The notes below the pieces were generated by a model. That model made no database searches, had not been told where the DNA came from, and was given only the letters and a program-made list of their open reading frames with translations. Source: Dryas octopetala (taxonomy: Eukaryota > Streptophyta > Magnoliopsida > Rosales > Rosaceae). From it: a stretch of 64,000 nt of DNA. The first letter of the stretch is position 1. Each line of letters starts with the position of its first letter. The DNA lies in the NCBI GenBank assembly GCA_963921425.1, contig OY992840.1, positions 498,501 to 562,500 on the forward strand. The letters run 5' to 3'. The position numbers and the translations under genes were made by a program. Positions 1-12,823 of this stretch are shown here, piece by piece.

Positions 1-161
1 CTGTCACGTCAGCATATAACGGTTTATTTGACAGAAAAACTAACGGAGGTACTATTTTGACACAAAATGAAAGTTAAGGTACTTTTTGTCAAATTTTTAA
101 AGTTGGGGTACTAAATTGAAAATCAGTGTATAATTGAGGTACTTATAGATAATTTGCTTAT

Positions 162-594
162 AAATAAATAATTGACTTTAAGACATAATTCTAGAATCTT
201 CCTTTTGCAAAATATTCATCATCTCTCCTTCCTCTGCTTAATTGACATAATGGTCATGTTATATATTTCTCTAGTAAGCACTCATATGCTCACCTAATCA
301 CCTTAGTGTCCCAACATGTGTAGCCTGAGAGCGGTTCTCCCCTTAAATAGGTGAAACACATGCTAGTGGTACTAGGTAACATAAGAGTAATAATTTTCCT
401 CAATTTGAATTTCTATATTAAATACGAAACAATGAATAATAATAATTTTCTTATATTAATTAAATAATTAATTAGATTTATTATGTTCTAAATAAATAAA
501 TAATTGACTTTAAGACATAATTCTAGAATCTTCCTTTTGCAAAATATTCATCATCTATCCTTCCTCTGCTAAATTGACATAATGGTCATGTTAT
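162..594. repeat. ~101-bp direct repeat pair (162-262 and 494-594)
   Basis: The block at 162-262 recurs at 494-594 with about two mismatches and an offset of 332 bp. Both copies include the stretch from aaataaataattg to tggtcatgttat. The 231 bp between them resemble nothing I recognise. Possible origins are a local tandem duplication, or two termini of a decayed element. Confidence 0.8.
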
Positions 595-1249
595 TTGTCT
601 GAGGCTAATCTAGTAGCGGATGCATATTTGGGCAAGGACAAGGTGAGTAATGTTTGAACTTGGAAGGCTATATGCTGGAAAATGTGATTTAGATTAGAGT
701 CATGTTTTTTTTCCGCATTGCCTTTTTGAGAAGTTATCAATTAGTATATAAAGAATTAATTAAACCACACACTAATCTTGAGGCTTTTTTTTGGCCAAAA
801 TCTTGAGGCTTTAATTTTTTAAAAAATCTCATTTTTATTAAAAACCTAAGTGACTAAATTTGAGAAAATATGGACATGTATGATTTGTACCAGAGTCCAC
901 AAAAGTGTTGGATCAGTCTAATCCATCCAATTTTGCACAACACTATTTTCTCTTTCTTGGTAACAGATAGGATGTTATGTATTTGATAAGCGGGATTTTG
1001 GTTGGCCTTGAGGTTTCTATATATATATAAGCTTTCTTTTGTATATCCCCTCTTCCAAAGAAAAAAAAAAAAAAAAACTAGAGATGCGTGATGCCTCATG
1101 AAGTAGAGAGGATTAAATTAAATAGGTAATTATAAAGATATGCAAATTAACTCTAATTACGTAATGGAGAAAGGCATATATATATGTTGTGTTAGCTTTA
1201 CAGCCTTTACCCAAGTCTCTTTAATAAGATGGGCAACAACTAATTTGAC

Positions 1250-1900
1250 ATTTATGATCTCTGGATAGATAAGTTGTCGAGTGGGTATTGCGGACTTTCT
1301 GAGTTGGACCAGTTGGTTACCACAAAAAAGCAATCGCGTAGCTTATTGAATATTGATTGTCCGACGAGGCTTTTGTCATCATTACTGTTCCAGCAACTTA
1401 AAGCTAGATAACAATTAAAAATTTGTTGAAAAGAAGAAATATGCCTTATTAATCTAGAAAAGACTTTGATAGCGATTTGTACCATTTGCAGAGAAAATAT
1501 TACCTCAAAGCAGGTTCCATGGCAGCTGTACCCTTTGTTGAATGAAATTTTGAACCATTCTGCTGATTTTTCATCTGTGACTTAAAAGTGGGTGGGTCGA
1601 GAAACCAACAGAGCCGCAGATGTGATCTCTAGGCTTGCTAATTGGAGGATGTGCCCTTTGGACTGGGTCTCTGTGCCCTTTGGGTGTGTTGGTACTGATG
1701 GGCTTTTTTTAGATTAGCTTTTGAGTTTCTGGTTGATCACTGCAGATTTGTTAGTGTGTTGGTATTGTATTGTCCTTTTTGTTTTCTGCTACTTTGTTGC
1801 TTTGGTTATTTAGTAGTTGCTGTGTTTTCTTTGTAAACTTGTTCTTTGTCTTTGGGCTTATTTAATGAATTGATGTTTCCCTAGCCATAAAAAAAAAAAT
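1250..1900 (+). mobile_element. LINE (L1-type) 3' end remnant with RNase H-like tail
   Basis: Around 1588-1720 the plus strand reads through a peptide containing K-W-V-G-R-E-T-N-R-A-A-D. This resembles the R-x-x-N-x-x-A-D motif at the C-terminus of the plant LINE RNase H domain (RVT_3 family). The region after it is T/G-rich like a LINE 3' UTR and ends near 1888 in a short A-run. Stops break the upstream frame, so the copy is dead. Assignment rests on the motif and the A-tail only. Confidence 0.45.
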
Positions 1901-1950
1901 ATAATAATAAATAATTACCTCATAGCTAGTTAGCTAGTTATATGCTTTTT

Positions 1951-2223
1951 TTAATTACTTAATGCAGAATGGTTGACAGAGAAATTTATGCAATAGTTTG
2001 ATCGTTGTAAATTCAAAAAATCTGAGAAATGATTTCTACTAGTTGGAGGGTATGGAGAAATGATTTCTACTAGTTGGAGGGTATGGTTCTGAAAGTGGCA
2101 ATATTGCATATCGATTCGAAGGGAATCGTGATACGAGTCAAACTCATCGCTTTGCCCATATGTCTTTTTCGACCTTCCGAGATCGTTTAGGGCCTCAAAT
2201 CTGCGTTTTAAACTTTCAGACAT
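1951..2223 (-). CDS. hypothetical 90-aa open frame, unrecognised
   Basis: An uninterrupted minus-strand frame starts with ATG at 2223. Its N-terminal part is charged and complex (MSESLKRRFEALNDLG...), unlike the low-complexity frames common in this AT-rich DNA. No family is recognised. The distal part encodes a 31-bp tandem duplication (2025-2055 and 2056-2086), so the frame probably ends as coding sequence before it, perhaps at a splice donor. It could be a first exon, a transposon fragment or chance. Confidence 0.2.
   Translation of the reverse strand: MSESLKRRFEALNDLGRSKKTYGQSDEFDSYHDSLRIDMQYCHFQNHTLQLVEIISPYPPTSRNHFSDFLNLQRSNYCINFSVNHSALSN
2025..2086. repeat. 31-bp perfect tandem duplication
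   Basis: A 31-bp unit beginning agaaatgatttctactag occurs twice head to tail, at 2025-2055 and 2056-2086, with no mismatch seen. The unit starts with the small palindrome agaaatgatttct. A perfect copy suggests a recent duplication. Confidence 0.9.
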
Positions 2224-4560
2224 TTTATTTATTTGCGTTTATATTTTATTTGGAATTATAATTACCCGTGGACCTTAATTATAAGGTTGTTTGCATCTTA
2301 GGGTTTCTTAAGCGTATTTAAGCAATTTTACAATTAATAAACAATTATTATTCAGAATTTATCAATTTAACTATTGGGGTTTTCTCTCAATTTCTTAGTG
2401 AATTTCAGGGTTCTTGTTCTTTTAGGTTCACGCTTGTAAAGCTTGGTCGATTGTACTGCATCACTTGCTCTAATTAAGGTTTCTGCTAATTAATTAAGCT
2501 GGTAAGATTCACTTGATTCCCACACATGCATTGGGTATAAATATATATACATATAATTCAAATTAGAATGAGTTTATATTAACTAATCTTACATTTACAG
2601 TAATATCTGGCATCATCCACCATGCATATTAATGTAAGCTTAAACTCCATAATCAGTAAAACCAACATGAAATGAATCATTCTTGTTGACAGACAAACAA
2701 TTAAGTAAGAGCCAATAACATTAATAGAATTCTACCTGATGATGCCATTTCCACAAGAACAAGAACAGAACAAATTAATAAGTCTTCTTCACTAATTATT
2801 CTAACAATTATTCTAACAATAGTTAATTATACTATTGGTTTATTTATTTTTGTCCAGTTTATCCTATTTTGGCCACAAGGCAGGCATGAACCATCTCGAT
2901 CACCCAAAATAAAAGTCTTGCGTGAATACATGGAGCAGTCGAGTATGGTACAAAGATTTAGTGTTAACTGCACTATACATATCAGCATATATATATATAT
3001 GAACGGATGTCGCCTTATACACGTCTCAATCAAAAATATTTGAAAAAGGATCGATTGTAGGGCCCTATTAATCGACCCTTGGAGAAATGGAAGGACAAGG
3101 AGTGGAGGGACTTGAACTCCAAAGTCGAAAGGAGGAAATTAAATTGAAGGGAAGGCAAGGTATAGCTTTGGCTTTGGGCCATTGCCCTCTTATTGGAACT
3201 TGGACTTGGAGGTGGGTCCATCTTCCTTTCCTTTCCGTGGGACATGGGGTCGCAGTGCACATACGTACAGTGAAGACTGATGCAGATCGATGAAGGATCG
3301 ATGAGAGGCGGCCAATTAAGAACACGTGCGCATGCTCGGAAGCGAACAAGGGTCACGTGAGGTCAACAGGTCTGCGTGACAGCGCCAGACCAGGCCACTT
3401 GGAAGCTGTCAGGACATCGAAACTTGGTCAGCCTTATCCGATGCGATTGATGCGATTGCGAGGCTCGGCCGATATGCGAATTTGTAATCCAAATGATGGT
3501 GTAAGGTTCAGCGGAGGTGACTCAAAATTGGGCATGCAGTTGAAAATGCAGTACCAATGCATACCAACTTTAGGAGTACCAGTCCTCTTATAGTTAGTCA
3601 GTCCCCAGCCACACACGCTAAACTAAATAGTCTAATAAATTAATATATAGGACCCACCTTCAGTGGTGACTACTGACGTGTATGATGGTAGACACATGTA
3701 CAAAGATTAGAAAAACTGTGTCTTAGGGTTGGTGGTAAAGGGTTAAGAATAAGTTTGGTTAGGATTCGATTGCCCCAACTCGGGTAATTAAACACACAGA
3801 GAATTACACAATTAATTATTGATCTAATAATATTTTTTTTACTTAATTGAAATATTTCTTAAACTTGAATTTAGTTTTTTCGAATTAGAAAAAATACATA
3901 TATAAAACTGGAGATTCCAATTCAAATTTATTAACAATATATAAATGGAAAATCTCACCTTTTTATAAATCACTATACATTATTATAATTTTTTTAATGT
4001 GAAAAAACATTTCACATTCTCACAGTATTTGCACACATATACATAAGCTTGTTCGAAGTACTGCTTGCCCAGTTGCCCTTCCAAACAAGGCCAAGGTTAA
4101 ACCAGACAGTAAAGAAATTAAGAAAGAAATAGACAAACACGACGATGCGTCCTTTCCAAAAAAAAATGTTGGAAAGTTCAAATTATCGATGCCACCATCC
4201 TTGTTGTTATTGAATGTTGATTGTAATCTTGATGGAGGAAGCAGCAAGTTGGTGAGTTGATATATATCGTTAATTACTTTTTGGTGGTCTCAACTCTCAA
4301 CTACTGCATTAAGGTTTGGGTAGAAAAAAATAAATAATACTAATATATATATATAAAGAGAAAAAATGGACAAAAAAAAAAAAAGAGGCAAATTTGGATT
4401 GGGCGTTTGCTTTCTCTCTTGTAAGCTTAGCTACTTCAATTTCTTGATTTTGATTATGTTCTATTTCTTACTCTTGTTAAAAAAAAATGCGAAACAAAAA
4501 AAGAAATAAAAGAAAAAAAATAAAAGGACAGTAAAAAGAGAGAGAGAGGAAAAAGAACAA
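2224..4560. other. Intergenic, no gene recognised
   Basis: AT-rich sequence with homopolymer runs. Short open frames at 3030-3616 on both strands overlap each other and match no family I know. A moderately GC-rich patch around 3060-3600 stands out in composition, but no splice-consistent gene was found there. Confidence 0.5.
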
Positions 4561-4584
4561 AAGAAAAAGGTTATTTAGTCTAGA

Positions 4585-4805
4585 CAAAAATCGACCAATG
4601 CTGCTGATCTGGACATGTCAACCGTTGTTGTTAGGTCTGAATATAGAAGTTGACGGCTACTGTACGTTAAAATTCGACCGCTACTGTTAGATCTGATAGA
4701 ATTTGACCGCTGCTGCTAGGTCTAGATAAAAGTTGACCGTGGCTGTTTGGTGTGGAAAAAAGTTAATAGTGGCTGCTTGGTTCGGATGAATGTCAACCGC
4801 AAGAT
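4585..4805. repeat. Degenerate minisatellite with core GACCGCTGCTG-TAGGTCTG
   Basis: At least seven diverged units share a core like gaccgctgctgctaggtctg followed by an AT-rich spacer ending in agtt. They begin near 4590, 4619, 4651, 4675, 4700, 4734 and 4766, with a last partial unit at 4794. Spacing varies from about 24 to 36 bp. Units are too diverged for a recent array. Confidence 0.65.
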
Positions 4806-4854
4806 CTTTAATTTGACACTTGTTCAAGCTGAACAATAGAGAATATAGTTTGAT

Positions 4855-5640
4855 TAGAATTCAGGATTTAATTTTGTTATTATGAGTTGATTAAGGAATT
4901 AGATTCCTAGTTGATTATGAAATAGAGTTATTTTCCTAGTTGATTATGTAATAGGTTTATTTTCCTAGTTCGGTATTGTTTCTACTATTATAAAAATTCC
5001 ACTAAGAAGAAGAAGAATATACAACTGGAAAAGATTTTTGACAAAGCTCATATAAATAAATAAACAGGAGTTGTTACTAATGCTCAACCAAAAAAAAAAA
5101 TTATTAAAAGGGAAGAAACAAAGGGTTGACGAATGGGAACTGAGTGTTGTAGAAAATACAGATAGTGGAGACGAAACTGATTTTGATTAAAAAAAAAAAA
5201 AGATACAGAATTTATTAGGAAAAAAAACAAAGGAAAAGAGCTTCAGCTTCCGCATTATTAAAAACTCCATACCAAATTTTCAAGCTAGAACATCAAATTA
5301 GGGATTAAAGTTGTTAAAATTCTACATTGACAGGATACAGTTGGGATGTACATGATAAGAGTTCAAGTGAGAAGAGTCATTCCTCTTCTCAACCTAAGGA
5401 GCCCTAGTATTAATTATCTTATTTCTCTATGTATTATCAGCATTTTTATTTATTTTGTATAGACTATAGATAGATACTCCAACTGTAGGATAACTAATCT
5501 AGTTTTTCCTATCTATTTGATTGTAAACATGTTGTAATTAAGTATACTCTATAAAATATACAAAGCCAAGCCCTTAGTTGTGTGGCTTAAATCATATCCT
5601 GGTTTCGACACTTGTTTCGTGATTTACGTCTTTCTCTCAC
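4855..5640. mobile_element. Decayed copia LTR-like sequence
   Basis: 4880-5020 contains repeats of the phrase ttttcctagttgattatg. A possible LTR follows at 5312-5610, beginning TGTTAAAATTC and ending GTTTCGACA, but its flanks show no target-site duplication. The copia RNase H remnant at 5700 lies just downstream. The element class is inferred from this neighbour and the TG..CA ends. Confidence 0.35.
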
Positions 5641-5689
5641 TTGTTCTCAGTTATATATAGTGTGATAACATTAGTGCTCTCTCCGAGCA

Positions 5690-5881
5690 AGGACTCGCCA
5701 TGTGGAGATGGAGATTGATTATCGCTATGTGCGTGAAAAGGTTGCTTGTAAAGAACATTGGCTATATTTATACTCTTAATCAAATTGCTGATACTTTTAC
5801 CAAAGGTCTCTCCCCTCAATTGTTTGGCTATCTTATTGCCAACGCACGATACCAAGCAACCCACCCGAACAACCATCATTA
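5690..5881 (+). pseudogene. Ty1/copia RNase H C-terminal remnant
   Basis: The plus strand encodes, with a frameshift near 5760, M-E-I-D-Y-R-Y-V-R-E-K-V and then N-Q-I-A-D-T-F-T-K-G-L. Both match the conserved C-terminus of copia RNase H (xxEIDxHFxRDxV ... DQxADxxTKxL). A stop codon follows at 5879-5881. Upstream RT is absent. The sequence runs almost directly into a Harbinger-type ORF fragment at 5885, so two elements are joined here. Confidence 0.75.
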
Positions 5882-5884
5882 AGG

Positions 5885-6352
5885 TTGGCACTATTGTTAG
5901 GCCAAGATACAACACTTTGTGAAGTGACAATATGCACCTTCGGGCAATGCAACCGACACCCAATCGAGGCCGACGACACCCCCACTGATGCCAATGACAA
6001 TGATGCTGAAGCGGTTCAATTGAGCATAGATGAGAATGCTCCAGCCTTTCAACCACTTAGTAATAGTCATCCGAGGCCACCTGGCAGAAACAAATCAAAG
6101 AAGGCCAAACACAATAATCCTCAAGCGGCTCAAATTGCTAAGAATAACGAATACAAACAAAGGCAAAAAGACTTGGATCATGAAAAATGGACCTCACCAC
6201 CATGCATGTTCAGAGAACAACGAGCGTTTTGGGAGGTACGACAGCGTGAAGTTATGGCAAGATGGAATGCAAGTACTGCTAACAAGGCAAATCAGGGCAC
6301 ATCAAGCTCAGGAAGATACTATCCCGGCCAACACCAACTTTTCACAATTTGA
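5885..6352 (+). pseudogene. NAM-associated (Harbinger ORF1-type) protein, C-terminal fragment
   Basis: A 155-aa open frame shares its layout with the minus-strand frame at 18651-19157: an acidic, Asn/Asp-rich start, then FQPLSN-(S/A)-(H/R)-(S/P)-RPxG-(R/G)-N-xSKK, a charged helical stretch, (R/K)AFWE and an ending GTS-(S/T)-S-(G/A)-RYY. This is the C-terminal half of the plant NAM-associated family that travels with PIF/Harbinger-like transposons. The N-terminal SANT-like half is missing, replaced by copia RNase H. A terminus-like ggaaagcc lies near 6795. Confidence 0.6.
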
Positions 6353-8810
6353 CTAATGCTTCATTGTATTTTCAATTATGTTTGTCGTCTACTTTATGTG
6401 TGTTTCATCAATATGCGTGTACTTTATATCGTATAGTATTATGAATTGAAATAAAATATTATATTATTAAGGGTATTGTGTTGTGTTTACCATTTTTATA
6501 CATTTTAAATATAAAAAAATATCAAACAACTTGAAAGATAATTTAGTGGAGAGAAAATAGAGAAATTATAATTGGGTAATAAAATAAAATATTCAAATAT
6601 ATCTAATATTGACCTTATATTAAATATCTCGTTAAAATAAAATATAAATTATAACTTAACAATTATTTAATTTTAATTATATTTATATTTAATTTAATTA
6701 AGTATAACAATATGACTCAGCATATAACAAAATTACTATTCACGCCACTTTGATACTCCTGTATGAGTATCACACTCACCACACTATTGTGGAAAGCCTT
6801 GGTAGCTTAATTGTGGTTGATTAGACGGTCCAAAAAAAAGTTGGGAAATAATAATGAAGGGCCATTAAGGGGGACAATGCGCCGCACCACATATCGATCA
6901 CTTAATTATCCACGTGTCTTAATTTGTTTATAAAATTATAATTAATAATATATTAAAGTAATTAAATTAGTCCAGTACTGCAGACGGTGAAGGCGTACTG
7001 CCTGCCCACGTAGGCTCGACTTGTATTCTTTCCAATATTTTTCGATCTAAATATGCTGGAGGGGACAACATCCCCTCGCTTCAGTTTCCATGCCCTTCCA
7101 CTTTAATTACTTTTGGTCCCAACCAAATAAACACTAAATTATGACTACTGTATGTTGCTACACTCCTCTACTCCTATGCATGTTCAAATTTCTGGTGTTC
7201 CTTCTTAGTTTCAACACCAAGTGTTTACAATTTACTTTCGAAGAGTTATTCTCCAATGCAAAACGAGGATTGCAGGTTACAAGCGAGATGAGTGTCAATG
7301 GTCGGTAACCATAACCATAGAACAATGATCGATTCAGTTCTCAATTACTGAGTTGTTTTTTTTCCTCCTTTTCTGGGTACAAGGTTAGATCGAAGCCCAT
7401 GTTGATGTCCCTTATAATAATGGAAACAAGAGTGAGATTTAATTTTTTTATTTGAGCTTGTTAGATATTTAGAGGGTATTTAGGACACTCGTAGCTAATG
7501 GCTTGTGTAAGCTTTTATTATAATTTTATTTAGAAGTAGAGGAGAAATACAAGGCTTTAGTAGATGTCTAAGACAATAGGACTTAGGACTATGGCTTTTA
7601 GTATTGCCTCTAACTTGTATTACAATAGGCCTTCTCATCTTATAGATGTTGCTAACCGACATACCCAAAGGACTTGGCTTTTTCTAGCCATAAATTTATC
7701 ATATATTCTAGATAATTTCACAAACTCGTAAACTTCTCTAGTTAAGATAGTTACTAATAGATTTATCCAGAATACTCTTTCTTCTTATCAAGTTATCATT
7801 TAGATTTTTAGAATTATGTAGAACTATGTGAAATATTCTACCTTTAATTTGTATGAGATTTGAGAAAATTTCTAAAATTTTGTAATATTTTCCAGTAATG
7901 TGCGTTAATTTTCAACAGAGCTGAGGGGGAGAGTATCCTTGTTTGGTTAGTGTTTACAGAAGAAATTAAAATCATTTTATAGATGAGGCTGAGAATGTTG
8001 TGGAATGTAGAAGTATTTATGTTAAGAAACCAGATGCTCCCGTGGCTTGATGTTCTAGTCTTGAGTCGACGAGGAGAGACTAGAGAGAGCTCCTTCTCAG
8101 ACGCACGTGAGTGGTGATAATGGTGACCAAGAATTCAACGACCATACATGTAACACAAAGCTGACATGGAACTATTCACGTGACCCAAATCCACGTGGAT
8201 AAGTGGGTGGCTGGGACAGTCGAACCAATAATTTGGATCCAGCCCCACAATCACGTGTGTCCTCTCACCGCGATGCACTCCACATTTGTGGACGTCATCA
8301 CCATCTCATAGGATCCTTCGTCCTTGTATTTGTTGTCCCAACTTCTATAGTAAATGAATTTGTGTGGAAACAAACTTGTATATTTATGAAAGAAACATAT
8401 AGATTTATAACACTTTGTTCTTGTTTGATGCAAGATATTGGATTAGATAAGTTAAATTGTTAAATTAATGTATATTCAATGAAGAAGATGGGGAAAAGAT
8501 AGATTAACCATAAGGAAAAATTTATTCCCACTAATCACACTATTTTTGTGGGGATTAGAAGATATAAGTTTTCCCTTATGACTAATCAATCTTCTTCTCA
8601 TTTGATCCTTCAAATTAGAAGTTTATTCTTCGAGTACATATGAAGTAAGCTGCTTAACCTATTCAATCAAATCATATGCATCAAACGAAATCTTTGTGTG
8701 TACATTTTTTGCATAATGCGAGCAACTTCATTATGTCGATATTGAAATTGTCTGGTTATAGGGATCACTGAATAATTCACATCCCACATAGTTGCATATA
8801 AATAATATTA
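6353..8810. other. Intergenic, no gene recognised
   Basis: AT-rich DNA, very A/T-dense at 6480-6720. Around 6795 the sequence actattgtggaaagcc resembles the reverse-complemented start of the Harbinger-like terminus seen at 14634 and 20161. The open frames at 8203-8463 overlap on opposite strands and resemble no known protein. Confidence 0.45.
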
Positions 8811-10130
8811 GGACTAGGTTTGGTTCAGTTCGATTCTGCTCAGTTTTAGGGATGAATCGCGGACCGAACCGATTACAAGGAATTGATTCGGTTTAGTTCT
8901 ACCGGTAAAAGTATTCACAATCAAACCGAACCAAACCTAATCCTATATGTTCAATCGGTTTGGCCTGGCATTTTTTTTTTTTCCTGTTTTAACTTATTGA
9001 CCAAAATCTTCAAGCTGGAAATAGCACAACAAAGAGTGACTCAGTGACATATAAGGTTGCAATCCAACAAACTATAAAACTTTTTGTATACTAAAATCTA
9101 GCAAGATATTCCCTTTAGGGAATTAACCACTGAAACAACCAATTTCTATGATTCAATAAATATAGATTCACTATCAATTCCCTAATTCTCATCTTTAACA
9201 ATTGCCAAAGTCACAAGTTGGTTCAGGTATTGAGAAAGTAAATGGCCTCAATTCAGCAAGAAAATTCTTGATCATCATAATTTATATGTTCAGGTAGAAA
9301 CAACCAATTTCTATGATTCAACATGTACAACATTACCCACAATTCTAGTTCAAATTTAATAAATTGGAACATAATCAAACATAAAATTTATAATACTGAG
9401 AAAAAAATTCAACAAATCCAAAAAGAAAAATCGAACTTGAAAAAATTGAACAGAATTTCGATTAGGGTTTCAAAATCATACTTGATTTTGAAAGTTTTCC
9501 TTGGCAGTGGATTGAAACTCGAGATTGATGAGAAGAATTCAAGAACCCCTGAAAACGAAATTAGGGTTTGTTGAGTTCCTTTGAACCCCCCAAAATGGAA
9601 ATCGGGGGAATTGAAGGAGATGAAACATAAAAAAGAGAAGGAAGACTAACTTCGTGAGGGGTGGGTTTCACTGATTTCGATTTGGGGGAGTGGGTTTGAA
9701 TGAGTGAGGCCGTGAGGTCGGAGGTGAGGGAGAATGAGTGAAAGAGAAATGGAGAATGAGAGTGGGAGATAGAGAATGAGTGTGAGAGAATTAGAGAGAG
9801 AGAGAGAATGAATAGAGGGACTAAGGGGGTCAAAGGTCATAGGCAGGTGGTTCGCAGTGCCTGCGAGAGACAATGAGAGAGGGAGAGTGTCGGGCTGAGA
9901 GAGAATGAGAGGGTGTGAGAGTCTGAGAGTGAAACAAGATAGGAGGAGAATGGATTGATGGGGAAAGCAAATAACCAAAATGATGTCATTTCATAGTTTT
10001 CATGCAGCCATCGGTTCAATTCGAACTGATCCGAACCAAAAGGATGGTCGATTCGGTTCGATTTTTGGTCAAAGACCGACTTTTTTGGTTTGGTTCGGTC
10101 GCTTTTTGGTTTTCAAACCCACCCCCAAAT
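8811..10130. mobile_element. hAT-like non-autonomous element with CGGTTCGG-rich ends
   Basis: The left end (about 8811-8975) and right end (about 10005-10128) are both packed with short inverted copies of cggttcggtt / aaccgaaccg, the subterminal repeat style of plant hAT elements. The right end reads aaacccacccccaa, the complement of a TTGGGGGTGGG-type hAT terminus. Inside is GA-rich low-complexity sequence (9620-9960) with no transposase. Exact ends and TSD are unresolved. Confidence 0.5.
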
Positions 10131-12477
10131 AAAATACTAGCTACTTTCATAAACCATGATGCATTCGTACTATTTTATCATGCTGATCGTCACATGCTAA
10201 TGCAATATGATCGGCAATTCAAAAGATAACACATATCTTTTTTATTTTTAAAAAACCATGTATTGCGAAAATATTTGTTTTCTTCAAGTATGAAGTATTG
10301 AATTCCTTTGAGTGATCCATCGCATCAATACAATAATTTGAAATGACAATTCACCAAAGTTTTTGTCATATAACCGAAAGGGCAAAAGTGCAGGAGCTTT
10401 AGGACTATGCCCCATCTTACATAAACAAGGATGCATTCTACTATTCCTCCTAAATTCATGCATGAATTTGATCAGTAGATCGATTTGTCCCAGACATAAA
10501 ATAGCCACTCCATGGGCCCTTCATGTATTTCACCTCATCTTAAGTCCTTTAGTGGTGCATATACCGAAACCAACCCTCACCTACCCAGCCACCCAGAATC
10601 AAAAAAGAAAGGGCGTACCTCAGACTCAAGATGAAATCAGTCGTTCCATATTTATATGGCTTTCAGATGGGGGGCATAAAATAAGAAGATGACATCAAGT
10701 TTAGTTTATGATATGACCAACATCAGCTTTAGCTGGTGTATGACTGTCTTCGTCATTGACTTATACTAAGCATTTCACCATCAGACAGACATAAGTTTGT
10801 ACTTTGTATCTAACCATTTCTCTTCAAGAGTTTGGGATAAAGTGGCAAGCAAATTTCCCACATCATCATCCTCATCTCTGAACTTACATACAATCTCCAC
10901 TATGTGAGATTGAGATTGTATTTGCTCTTTCATAAAAAAGGAATTAAAGATAGGAGAATAGGATTCTAGGAGGCAAAAGATTCCATCAACCACTTGTTTC
11001 AAACTTTCATAATGAAAAGAGCAAGAAAGAAAAAAAAAAATGTATTGAAAAGAGAACTAAAATCTATATAAATTTGACTAAAGCAAACAAAGTGGCAAGA
11101 GAAATGACATTATCTTTTCTTAGAAAAATACTATTCTTCCCAAACTCTTTTTCCAACTCTTCCCAACTAGGTTCCAAAATATTACAGGTCTCATTTCATG
11201 CAAGAGAATGGAAACAAAAAATAATAGAAAAAAACAAGTTGGGATGAATAACATTTTAATATGTCGTATCTTGCCCCACAAATTCTAGGCACATGCGAGG
11301 TGCTAGCTTAGATGATGCATCTGACTGTTTTAGTTCCTTTGCATTGAGAGGTTTGGAGTCACATTTTCTATATTGTGCTATACTGACCCAATCGAACTGC
11401 CACTTTTCCATAGAACTTTCTTGCCCTGTAGACCTTCATTGATATCACATTCTTCCAATAGGACTGCACAATCTTAAAAATCAAAGGAACCACATCCTCC
11501 CAGCACACCATGAAGGTTACAAAAGTTACAACTTGCAACCACTCAAAGAAACAAGGCCTCTGTAGAAGGGTAGGTACTTGATACAACCTTGCATCAATGT
11601 GACTGTGAGTCAAGGTTGAATCATCTGAACTTTTTTTACTGCCTTTTGCTTACTAAAGTACTACTTTTATAACCAAATAGGTTTGTTCCAGAGGAAATAG
11701 AAGAAGAAACATATTCAAGGACAGGATTAGGACAAGAAGAGCCTCACAAAAAGCAAAACCTATATGCAAATGTTGAGAGGAAATAACCTAGTCCTGATTC
11801 GATAGACTAGCTAGCATTCCAAGGGTAAGGAATGCTCTAAACCTTGACAATATCAACCTAGCCATGAGAAGGTATTGCCAATAATCAATGACATACTCAA
11901 AAAAGGGTAAGATATTGCTTGCATTCGCATCATTAAAAAGTTTTTCATACTCAAAATGTGATGTTCATCAATGAAGATTTAAATTAGATTTGTGTTGGGT
12001 GTGCAAAACGCAATTGAAATGAAACACCAACAAGAGAAATGATGAAACAGTGAGTGGGAAAAAAAAAAAAAAGCAATAACTCCACCCGAACTACCTATTA
12101 GTCCATGGAACGAAAAAGAAAATGTGCACCATGAAAGCACAATCAATTCAACATCTTAGTCCTTATGAAAATAGATCGTAAATCGATGAATGTGTTTCTA
12201 AATTTTATTATCCAGACATTGATGTCAAAACAGCTAACATGTTTTCAATCAGACAAATGAAATGAGCCCCCACTTTATCTTTTTTGGTCAGTTTACATTG
12301 CCAGTAGAACTGTAAATAAATAGGTGTTCAAAACTGGACTTGTACACAGTTTATTTCAAAATATACAAAGGTATTTCAGGCTAACATAATTTCCACAAAC
12401 ATTACAATTACAAGACCTGACTGATAATTCAGCGACTTAAGACAACAGAAACACTATTGTAACTTACAACTTACAAG
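10131..12477. other. Intergenic, short unrecognised open frames
   Basis: Minus-strand frames at 10284-10508, 10781-11002 and 11368-11613 have fairly complex composition and could be exons or decayed transposon pieces. I recognise none of them and could not connect them with splice sites. The rest is AT-rich, with a poly-A tract near 12060. The last few hundred bases would contain the 3' UTR of the small gene at 12478. Confidence 0.4.
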
Positions 12478-12792
12478 TTACTCCTCCGGTTTTCGATTTT
12501 TATTCTTGTTTCCATATATCAAACCAGTCTCCTGAAACACAATTCAATTCTCATTACCCAACAAGTAGTTGAGAAATTCAATTAATTTCATTTAAGACTA
12601 TCACAAACTCAGATGTGGATGCGTTTCACAATACCTGAGGATCAGGAACGGGTTTCCGTTTCTCTACATACCCATGTGGATCCGAAGAAGCTAAAGCAGC
12701 CCTTTCCTGCAAACCCAAAATTAGAGTTAGCTGTTAGCTTTAGACCCTTGGTTTAATTGTCCAATTTAATCCAGAAAATAAAACATAACAAG

Positions 12793-12823
<31 letters not shown>

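Noticed and set aside
9561-10019. Ser/Leu/His-rich minus-strand frames
   Set aside because: They come from the complement of GA-rich low-complexity DNA inside a hAT-like element. No family or splice structure.
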